A DNA stretch of 6,523 bases, taken from contig JBDSUJ010000109.1 in assembly GCA_039927815.1 (NCBI GenBank), forward strand, positions 1 through 6,523, written 5' to 3'. Below are positions 1 through 5,078 of this stretch, piece by piece. Below the pieces are notes generated by a model, which had not been told where the DNA came from, ran no database searches, and was given only the letters and a program-made list of their open reading frames with translations. Position 1 is the stretch's first letter; each line of letters opens with the position of its first letter. The stretch comes from Croceibacterium_A sp039927815 (GTDB lineage: Bacteria; Pseudomonadota; Alphaproteobacteria; Sphingomonadales; Sphingomonadaceae). The translations under genes and the position numbers were made by a program.

Positions 1-340
1 CACCGACGGTGGTGAATTTGCCCACCGAGAGCGCTGTCGACGTCCCCACGGGAATTCCGAAATTGGCGTTCAGGCCACGCAGATCGAAGCGCTTGTAACC
101 GGCTTCGGCTTCGAGCCGAAACATGCCGAAGTCATAACCGGCAAGCAGATCGGCATCATAACCTTTGTCGCCGTCGGCGAAGATCTGGCGCGAGTCGGTG
201 CTGTTGACCCGGCTATAATCATAGTCTTCAACCAAGAGAGCGCCAAAGCCGCCTTCAACATACCACGCATCATCGCGCGCAAGCGCCGGCGATGTCAGGG
301 CAGTGCTAGCGATAGCCAGGCCCAGAGCCAGTTTCCGCAT
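1..340 (-). CDS. Outer-membrane beta-barrel protein, N-terminal part (runs off the window)
   Basis: The frame opens at an ATG at 340-338 and stays open to the window edge, giving 113 residues; the 3' part is missing. A good Shine-Dalgarno (AAGGGG, about 9 bases upstream on the minus strand) supports the start. Residues 1-21 are a typical Sec signal peptide: MRK, a hydrophobic stretch, then an ALA|RDD cleavage site. The mature part begins DDAWYVEGGFGALL and continues with alternating aromatic and Gly-rich strands (GYDADLLAGYDFGMFRLEAEAGYKRF). This is the pattern of small 8-stranded OmpA/OmpX-like barrels (OMP_b-brl type). Sphingomonads often carry such barrels with a C-terminal OmpA peptidoglycan-binding domain, but that region would lie outside the window. 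The class is well supported; the exact family and cargo, if any, are unknown. It probably has its own promoter in the 131-base gap upstream. Confidence 0.82.
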   Translation of the reverse strand, partial: MRKLALGLAIASTALTSPALARDDAWYVEGGFGALLVEDYDYSRVNSTDSRQIFADGDKGYDADLLAGYDFGMFRLEAEAGYKRFDLRGLNANFGIPVGTSTALSVGKFTTVG

Positions 341-443
341 CGTAAAATCCCCTTGCATTCGAGCCGCCCGGACACGTCCAGCGTGCCCGCGTTCCCAGCG
401 TTCGATTGGAACAAGATACCCTTTAAGTAATAGGTTGTTCCAC

Positions 444-464
444 CCCCAGAATATATGGCTGGGG
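444..464. repeat. Inverted repeat after the radical SAM gene
   Basis: CCCCAG (444-449) and CTGGGG (459-464) pair perfectly around a 9-base AT-rich loop, starting 7 bases after the radical SAM stop codon on the minus strand. No T-run follows on either strand, so it is not a standard intrinsic terminator. It sits inside the candidate promoter of the outer-membrane protein gene and could be an operator or a weak terminator. Confidence 0.35.
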
Positions 465-477
465 AGGTGTGTCAAAA
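447..477 (-). promoter_or_regulatory. Possible promoter of the outer-membrane protein gene
   Basis: On the minus strand a perfect TTGACA (475-470) overlaps the TGA stop of the upstream radical SAM gene. An AT-rich TATATT (455-450) follows after only 14 bases. The 17-base spacing gives ATTCTG (452-447), a poor -10, so the exact hexamers are uncertain. The predicted leader would be about 105 bases. Called on sequence resemblance only. Confidence 0.3.
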
Positions 478-1557
478 TAGCCGCAACTGCCGGTCTGTGG
501 CGGGCGGGCGAAAGCGTGTGCAATCGAGTTCGACCTTGCTCACGCGCAGGCCGGCGCGCTTGCACGCCACTGAAAACCGCGCCCTAAACAAGTCGGCCCA
601 CACCCCGCTAGGTTTCATCCGCGAGTAATAGCGGGGATCGTTATCGCGTCCGGCCCTGATCGATCTTACAATCGTCATCACTTTGTCAGCGCGCGCGGGG
701 AAGTGAACCGCGAGCCACTCGCGAAACAGCGGCGCCACCTCGTGGGGCAGGCGCACCGGCAGCCAGAATGCGGAACGCACGCCAAGGGCACCCGCGTGGG
801 CCACGATGGCCTCCATGAATTCATCGGTCACTGCCGGAATGACCGGGGCGATGGCGCAATTTGCGGGAATCCCTGCTTCCACAAGCCGGCCGAGCGCCGC
901 CAGTCGCCTGGCCGGAGCGGCCGCGCGAGGCTCGAGCTTGCCGGACAGCACCGGATCAAGGCTGGTTATCGAAATCGTTACCGATGCCAGGCGCAAGCGG
1001 GCGAGTTCGGTCAGCAAATCGAGATCCTGCAGCACCCGATCGGATTTGGTGGTGATGGTGACCGGGTGCGACGTTTCCAGGCACACTTCGAGCAAGCTTC
1101 GCGTGATTCGGTAGCGGCCTTCGATCGGCTGATAAGGATCGGTGTTTGTTCCCATCGCAATCGGTCGCGGGCTGTATCTCGGACGGGCGAGCGTTGCCCG
1201 GAGAAGGGCGGCTGCGTTGGGCTTGGCAAATAGTCTGGTTTCGAAATCGAGGCCCGGAGACAGGTCGTGAAACGCGTGTGTCGGCCGCGCGAAACAGTAA
1301 ATACAGCCGTGTTCGCAACCGCGGTAGGCGTTGATGGAACGGTCGAATCCGATATCCGGTGACTGATTGAAGGAGAGGATGGTCTTTGGGTGTTCCTCGG
1401 TCACCGTGGTGCGCAAACTGACCGGCGGGCCCTCTAGCGCTTCAATGTAATCGCGCCAATCGCCATCCAGTTCACGCGCAGCCAGACCGAAGCGTTGTGG
1501 CACTGCGTGAGATTGCGCGCCGCGGCCGTGCACAACAGGATCGGGGCGACGTGGCAT
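472..1557 (-). CDS. PA0069-family radical SAM protein (spore photoproduct lyase-like)
   Basis: A 361-residue radical SAM enzyme. The CX3CX2C cluster motif is CEHGCIYC, with C81, C85 and C88 as the presumed 4Fe-4S ligands. It sits in the family signature NAYRGCEHGCIYCFARP, followed by SPGLDFETRLFAKPNA and GTNTDPYQPIE, which are hallmarks of the PA0069/Rv2578c group related to SplB. The N-terminus (HGRGAQS, then QRFG) and total length also fit the family. The substrate is not established; kinship with spore photoproduct lyase suggests a nucleic-acid role, which is inference. I chose the ATG at 1557 over the upstream GTG at 1599. The GTG would add 14 atypical residues (PVAGTVCSCYVLL) encoded by what looks like the promoter. 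There is no Shine-Dalgarno, in line with a leaderless mRNA. The gene lies 55 bases downstream of the PilZ gene and has its own promoter with an SOS-like box. Confidence 0.88.
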   Translation of the reverse strand: MPRRPDPVVHGRGAQSHAVPQRFGLAARELDGDWRDYIEALEGPPVSLRTTVTEEHPKTILSFNQSPDIGFDRSINAYRGCEHGCIYCFARPTHAFHDLSPGLDFETRLFAKPNAAALLRATLARPRYSPRPIAMGTNTDPYQPIEGRYRITRSLLEVCLETSHPVTITTKSDRVLQDLDLLTELARLRLASVTISITSLDPVLSGKLEPRAAAPARRLAALGRLVEAGIPANCAIAPVIPAVTDEFMEAIVAHAGALGVRSAFWLPVRLPHEVAPLFREWLAVHFPARADKVMTIVRSIRAGRDNDPRYYSRMKPSGVWADLFRARFSVACKRAGLRVSKVELDCTRFRPPATDRQLRLF

Positions 1558-1562
1558 CAATA

Positions 1563-1577
1563 GAACATAGCAGGAAC
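1563..1577 (-). promoter_or_regulatory. SOS (LexA) box of alphaproteobacterial type
   Basis: GAACATAGCAGGAAC on the plus strand, equal to GTTC-N7-GTTC on the minus strand. This direct repeat with seven-base spacing is the LexA site known from alphaproteobacteria such as Caulobacter and Rhodobacter. The flanking A on each side and the A/T bases after the first half-site fit as well. It covers the predicted -10 of the radical SAM gene, where a repressor would block RNA polymerase. Confidence 0.55.
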
Positions 1578-1592
1578 ACACAGTTCCTGCAA
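1564..1592 (-). promoter_or_regulatory. Promoter of the radical SAM gene, probably leaderless
   Basis: Minus strand: TTGCAG (1592-1587), a 17-base spacer, then TATGTT (1569-1564) with an extended TGC in front. Six bases separate the -10 from the ATG at 1557, so the expected start of transcription is on or next to the A of the start codon. The -35 matches the consensus at only 3 of 6 positions; the extended -10 partly compensates. Confidence 0.45.
1570..1590. repeat. Perfect 8-bp inverted repeat in the radical SAM promoter
   Basis: GCAGGAAC (1570-1577) and GTTCCTGC (1583-1590) are exact reverse complements around a 5-base spacer. The left arm includes one half of the SOS-like box, so three GAAC/GTTC half-sites are packed between 1563 and 1586. 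It lies within the promoter spacer and so looks more like a protein-binding site than an RNA hairpin. Confidence 0.6.
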
Positions 1593-1612
1593 CGGGCACG
1601 GGCCAGGGTGCG

Positions 1613-1939
1613 TTAGGTACGGTGCCGGGCCATATGCTCCAAGACGTAGACGCTCAGCGGACGTTCGAACTCGCAGCCAAGCTCAAGGGCGTGCCGCCGC
1701 CTGATTGTGGCCGACAGCACTTCCAGGCCGGGAATGCGGATGCGTACTCCGCAACCTTCTACCGCGCTGGAGATGCCCACGAGGCGAAACCCGCTGACCG
1801 AGACGTCCTGCAAGCGCGCACTCCGCCACGGGCCAAACCCGATTTTGACCTCGGCCACAATCGCCAGCGAAACGCGATCACCACGGCGAGCGTGGTTCGC
1901 TGGAGCTTCGTCGAAGGGAGGAAACGACTCGTGCTTCAC
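1613..1939 (-). CDS. Single-domain PilZ protein (c-di-GMP receptor)
   Basis: A 108-residue protein that is essentially one PilZ domain. Both c-di-GMP binding motifs are intact: RxxxR at R18-R22 (within ARRGDRV) and DxSxxG at D45-G50 (DVSVSG). The rest is beta-strand-rich and ends in a helix (VYVLEHMARH), as in the PilZ barrel. It should act in the cytoplasm by binding c-di-GMP and contacting a partner; the target cannot be told from the sequence. The start is GTG. The reading frame has a TAA eight codons upstream and no other usual start between, so the GTG is the only choice before the RxxxR motif. No clear Shine-Dalgarno is visible. It lies 54 bases downstream of moaB and may be read through from that operon. 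Confidence 0.85.
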   Translation of the reverse strand: MKHESFPPFDEAPANHARRGDRVSLAIVAEVKIGFGPWRSARLQDVSVSGFRLVGISSAVEGCGVRIRIPGLEVLSATIRRRHALELGCEFERPLSVYVLEHMARHRT

Positions 1940-1942
1940 AAA

Positions 1943-1960
1943 TCGGCGGATATCAGCCGA
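1943..1960. repeat. Small hairpin just upstream of the PilZ gene
   Basis: TCGGC (1943-1947) and GCCGA (1956-1960) form a 5-bp stem with an 8-base loop. On the minus strand it is followed by TTT and then the GTG start. It covers the place where a Shine-Dalgarno would be expected. It could affect translation or be a weak terminator; the short stem makes chance possible. Confidence 0.3.
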
Positions 1961-1979
1961 CGGTTAGAGTTCCGCTAAC

Positions 1980-1994
1980 GGTCGGGGTGCGACC
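1980..1994. repeat. Small hairpin at the moaB stop codon
   Basis: GGTCG (1980-1984) and CGACC (1990-1994) form a perfect 5-bp stem with a 5-base loop, and the stem includes the last base of the moaB stop codon. There is no T-run after it on the minus strand, so it is at best a pause or processing site. Confidence 0.3.
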
Positions 1995-2521
1995 TAGGTC
2001 TCGCGCAGGCGGGGCATCAGTTCGACGAAGTTGCACGGACGGTTGCGGCTATCGAGCTGCTCGGCGAGAATTCCGTCCCACCCGTCCTGCACGGCTCCGT
2101 TGGATCCCGGCAAGGCGAAAATATAAGTCCCGCGCGCCACGACCGCATGCGCGCGCGACTGGACGGTGCTAGTCCCGATCGTGCGGTAACTGAGCCACCG
2201 GAACAGTTCGCCGAACCCTTCGATGTCCTTGTCCTTGACGTGGTCGAGCGCCTCGGGCGTGACGTCGCGGCCGGTCAGTCCCGTGCCGCCGGTCGACACG
2301 ATCGCGTCGATCGCGGGGTCGTCGATCCAGCCGGTCAGACGACCGGCTATGCCGTCGGCATCGTCGCGTTCGATGGCCCGGTCCGCCAGACGGTGCCCGG
2401 CGGCCACGATGCGCGCGGCAAGGATGTCGCCCGAGGTATCGTCAGCGGGCCCGCGCGTGTCCGACACGGTGAGGAGCGCGATGCTGATGGGCTTGAAGGT
2501 CCGGCTTTCGTCGATCGCCAT
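1994..2521 (-). CDS. moaB: Molybdenum cofactor biosynthesis protein B (MoaB/MogA family)
   Basis: 175 residues, the normal size of MoaB. The molybdopterin-binding fold is marked by LLTVSDTR (16-23), TGGTGLTGRD (77-86) with the expected Asp, and PGSNGAVQDGW (138-148). MoaB/MogA proteins bind molybdopterin; MogA adenylylates it before molybdenum insertion, and MoaB proteins in organisms without MogA do the same job. I chose the ATG at 2521, not the TTG one codon earlier, because the ATG overlaps the TGA stop of the transglycosylase by one base (TGATG), which indicates translational coupling. No other molybdenum cofactor gene is in the window. The gene seems to belong here through operon position rather than pathway. 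Confidence 0.92.
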   Translation of the reverse strand: MAIDESRTFKPISIALLTVSDTRGPADDTSGDILAARIVAAGHRLADRAIERDDADGIAGRLTGWIDDPAIDAIVSTGGTGLTGRDVTPEALDHVKDKDIEGFGELFRWLSYRTIGTSTVQSRAHAVVARGTYIFALPGSNGAVQDGWDGILAEQLDSRNRPCNFVELMPRLRET

Positions 2522-4302
2522 CAATTGCGCTCGGCCGCGCTATCGCGCTCCGCGGACAGATAGCTGCGGCCATCGGCAGGCTGAGTGTCGGGAAATCTCG
2601 GCCAGACGTTCTGAGCCAGCTTGGCGCGGCTTTCCGAAGGCGCTTTGGCCTGGCGCTCGTACATCCAGTAGTTGCGCATCACGATCGACACGTAGCTGCG
2701 CGTTTCCCAGTACGGAATCGATTCCATGTACAACAGCGGATCGCCCTGATCGCGCACTTCTGTATTCCACCTCGCGACAGGCGTCAGGCCGGCGTTGTAA
2801 GCCGCCATGATCTTGGGCAGCGCGCCGCCCGTCGCGGGGCTGTCGCGCAACATCTCGAGATTCTGTTGCCCGAACGCGAGGTTGATCGAGGGATCGAATA
2901 TGTTCACCTGGCTGGCCGACAGGCCCAGTTGGGGCGCGTGTTGCCGCACGGTGATCGGGGTGATCTGCATCAAGCCGCGGGCCTGTGCCGGGCTGACCGC
3001 TTCGGCCCGGAAGTTCGATTCCTGCAAAGTGTGCGCAAATGCGAGCGCAGGATCGATTTGCCAGCCGTTGGCGGGCTGCCAGCGGGGCGAAGGGAAGTAC
3101 GCGGAGTAATCCGCGCGCCCGCCCTTGGGCGCGTTGTTGGCCATGAACAGCTGCGTCGCGGGCAGGCTCAACTCCCGCGCCAGGCGCGACAGGGCGTCAT
3201 AGTCCTTGGCCTGACCGATGCGCGCCTGGTGCAGCAGCACCGCGCTGGCCAGTTTGTCGCGCCCGATCTCGGCCAGGCCGATTGCGACCCGCACGTTGTC
3301 GGTCGCCCCGACGCGGCGCCAATCTTCGGCCGTGAAGTCGCCATTCGCCAGCCGCGCCGGCAGTGCCTGGCCCAATTGCTCGGCCGCCAGCATGCCGTAC
3401 AAGGTTTCGTCGTTGCGGGCCGCGCCGCGCAGCAGTTCCGTGCTGCGTTGCGGCTGGCGGCAGCGCAGCGCCGAGCGGGCCGCCCAATAATAAGAGGCGG
3501 CGCGCAGCTCGGGATTGGTCGCACTAAATGCGGCGCGCTCGAACGAGGCGCCAGCTTCGGCGCAGTCGCCCAGTCGCCATGCCGCCAGCGCCGCAGTCCA
3601 CTCGCCCTCGCCGACCCACGGCCCCGTGCCCGCCGAAACCAGGCGCGCCATGGCGAGGGCCTCTGGGTCGCGGTTTTCGATGTAATAGCTCCACGCTACC
3701 CGTTGGCGCCACTCGGCGCGCGCTGGCGGGCTGAGCAGCGCATCGACCCCGTCGAGCAAGGCGCGCGCGCTGTCGGGATCGTCGTTGGTAATCCGTTCGA
3801 GAATGGCCTTGGCGACATCGCCGGGCATGGTCCCATCGTCGGTCGCGGCCGGCCGCGTTCGGCGCGTCAGACCGCCGTTGGGGTAAACCGGCTGCTCGGC
3901 GGGAATATCGGGCGACGCGCCGGCTCCCCGGGTCAGCGCGAGGCGTGAAAGCTGCGCCGCTTCCGGCAAGCCGCGGCCGCGCTCGAGCCACGCCTGGACT
4001 TGCGCCAGTTCAACCTTGGGGGAATTGGCGGCCAGGTAGAGCTCGGCCAGGGCGACCGGATGGAGCAGGCCGTCTCGTTGCGCCAGCAGCGTTTGCGCGC
4101 CGGTCCAGTCCTGCCGGTCGATGGCGGCGAAGATTTGCGTATAATAGGCGCGGCTCGCCTCATCCAGCTGGCGCGGGGCGGCATCCTGCGCCACCCGGGC
4201 GGTAAAGTACGCACGGCTGCTTTCGGCGTGAGCCGGTGCAGCTGCTGTAACGGCCACCGGCGCGGCCGCGAGGGCCGCAAGAACGCCCAGTCGTTTCCTC
4301 AC
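2521..4302 (-). CDS. Soluble lytic murein transglycosylase, Slt70-like, GH23 domain
   Basis: A 593-residue exported enzyme that cleaves the MurNAc-GlcNAc bond of peptidoglycan to give 1,6-anhydro-MurNAc ends in the periplasm. The chosen start is the GTG at 4302, which shares one base with the upstream TAG stop (TAGTG). It is followed directly by RKRLGVL and an Ala-rich hydrophobic stretch ending in AHA|ESS near residue 26, a good signal peptide. An upstream start at 4338 would place 12 residues before it. Residues about 30-400 are helical, TPR-like repeats as in the Slt70 superhelix. The C-terminal catalytic domain has the Glu in LQESNF (E428), GLMQI (443-447), NIFDPSINLAFGQQNL, AYNAG (501-505) and ESIPYWETRSYV (527-538). 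All the usual catalytic landmarks are present, so the enzyme should be active. It is slightly shorter than E. coli Slt70. Confidence 0.92.
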   Translation of the reverse strand: MRKRLGVLAALAAAPVAVTAAAPAHAESSRAYFTARVAQDAAPRQLDEASRAYYTQIFAAIDRQDWTGAQTLLAQRDGLLHPVALAELYLAANSPKVELAQVQAWLERGRGLPEAAQLSRLALTRGAGASPDIPAEQPVYPNGGLTRRTRPAATDDGTMPGDVAKAILERITNDDPDSARALLDGVDALLSPPARAEWRQRVAWSYYIENRDPEALAMARLVSAGTGPWVGEGEWTAALAAWRLGDCAEAGASFERAAFSATNPELRAASYYWAARSALRCRQPQRSTELLRGAARNDETLYGMLAAEQLGQALPARLANGDFTAEDWRRVGATDNVRVAIGLAEIGRDKLASAVLLHQARIGQAKDYDALSRLARELSLPATQLFMANNAPKGGRADYSAYFPSPRWQPANGWQIDPALAFAHTLQESNFRAEAVSPAQARGLMQITPITVRQHAPQLGLSASQVNIFDPSINLAFGQQNLEMLRDSPATGGALPKIMAAYNAGLTPVARWNTEVRDQGDPLLYMESIPYWETRSYVSIVMRNYWMYERQAKAPSESRAKLAQNVWPRFPDTQPADGRSYLSAERDSAAERN

Positions 4303-5030
4303 TATTCGGTCCCCGTCCAATCGAGCCACTGCCGCCACAGTTCCGCGCGAAGCCGGGGGTGATCCACAAGCCGCCCGGGCGCGTAACTGCTCAACAACCG
4401 CAGCTTGACCGATTGAATCGTTAATTCACTAACGGCGGGAGCTCCTTGCGCCGGAGTGTGCCCCAGAAGCGGCAGGATGTCGCGCCCGAGCACAATCAGG
4501 CGCTGTGGCGCGGCCAAGGCGAGATGATGCAGCAGCACATCGCCCAGTCCCTCGTCCGCCAGCATCGACCACTCGGGTAGCGCCATGTGCCGCGGCAGGG
4601 CCGCGCTGACATAAACCGCGTCGAGCGCGAAACCCCTCGCGCGGACCATGTTTGCAAGCATGCGGCCCTGCGGACCCGACAGCAGTAAGTTGCTATCCTC
4701 CGCCTCGGGCATGGGCACCATAATCATCAGAGGGGCCCCGGCGGGCCCCCGGGGGGCGATGCGGCCCCGGGGAGGGCCGGCATCCAGGCCCGGCGTTTCA
4801 ACCCACCATTGGGCGAACGCGGACAAGTCGCGGGGCCACGATGCGCGCTCGCCGCCAATCCGGGCGCGGGCCGGCACGGGCGGCGGCCCAGCAGCCACGA
4901 CCTGCTGCTCCTCGACGGCCAACCAGCCGCGCGGCGTGTCATGATAGGCAAGGTCGACACCTGCTTCGCGCCACCAGCCGTGAGCGCCGGCGATGCTGTC
5001 GGCAAGCGAGGGGTGCGGTGAGGGCTCCAT
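4302..5030 (-). CDS. Uracil-DNA glycosylase-like protein, cysteine-free and catalytically degenerate
   Basis: 242 residues. From residue 101 on it follows the family 4/5 UDG pattern: MIMVPMPEAED at the place of GEAPG; LSGPQGRML (117-125) at FVGPAGRLL; VYVSAALPR (139-147) at VYITNVVKCRP; RLIVLGRDILPLLG (177-190); SSYAPGRLVDHPRLR (214-228) at YHPAYLLR. The GEAPG motif, the motif-2 His (A217 here) and the Asn of the TN segment (A143) are all changed. There is no cysteine at all, so the 4Fe-4S cluster of family 4 cannot form. Residues 1-75 have a WWREAGVD/RGWL region, and residues 80-100 are a Gly/Pro/Arg/Ala linker. Uracil excision is therefore doubtful; a binding or scaffolding role, or a changed glycosylase, is possible. 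The ATG at 5030 has no strong Shine-Dalgarno. The gene heads the minus-strand operon and ends in a TAGTG overlap with the transglycosylase. Confidence 0.7.
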   Translation of the reverse strand: MEPSPHPSLADSIAGAHGWWREAGVDLAYHDTPRGWLAVEEQQVVAAGPPPVPARARIGGERASWPRDLSAFAQWWVETPGLDAGPPRGRIAPRGPAGAPLMIMVPMPEAEDSNLLLSGPQGRMLANMVRARGFALDAVYVSAALPRHMALPEWSMLADEGLGDVLLHHLALAAPQRLIVLGRDILPLLGHTPAQGAPAVSELTIQSVKLRLLSSYAPGRLVDHPRLRAELWRQWLDWTGTE

Positions 5031-5078
5031 TCGCGGCAGTCTTGACCTACCGCCAGAGAGGTATCAAGCCCGCCGGCG
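5031..5078. promoter_or_regulatory. Compact divergent promoter region
   Basis: Only 48 bases separate the start codons of the UDG-like gene (minus) and the ETF-QO gene (plus), so both promoters must lie here or inside the coding ends. -35-like TTGACC (5042-5047) faces right and TTGATA (5067-5062) faces left; together they form an imperfect inverted repeat (CTTGA at 5041, TCAAG at 5064-5068). No good -10 is visible at the right spacing for either, so the hexamers are tentative. Confidence 0.3.

Noticed and set aside
70..282. A 70-residue open frame on the minus strand
   Set aside because: It overlaps the outer-membrane protein in another frame. The other frame has a signal peptide, a Shine-Dalgarno and barrel-like sequence, so this one is a shadow.
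341..420. Possible EcfG-type (GGAAC-N16/17-CGTT) stress promoter in front of the outer-membrane gene
   Set aside because: GGAAC occurs on the minus strand, but no CGTT stands at the required spacing.
303..587. A 94-residue plus-strand frame across the gap between the radical SAM and outer-membrane genes
   Set aside because: Its composition is Arg- and Ala-rich without a domain, and it runs antisense into two real genes and over the likely promoter.
703..1233. A 176-residue open frame on the plus strand
   Set aside because: It is antisense to the radical SAM gene, with no motif and no plausible start signal.
1558..1599. An N-terminal extension of the radical SAM protein from a GTG at 1599
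   Set aside because: The 14 added residues are not family-like, and the DNA encoding them carries the promoter, the inverted repeat and the SOS-like box.
2866..3948. A 360-residue open frame on the plus strand
   Set aside because: It is antisense to the lytic transglycosylase, has Arg/Gly/Gln-rich low-complexity composition and no family motif, so it is a shadow of GC-rich coding sequence.
4303..4338. A 12-residue N-terminal extension of the lytic transglycosylase
   Set aside because: It would put charged residues before the signal peptide and overlap the upstream gene by more than 30 bases; the TAGTG start at 4302 leads straight into RKRLGVL and the hydrophobic core.
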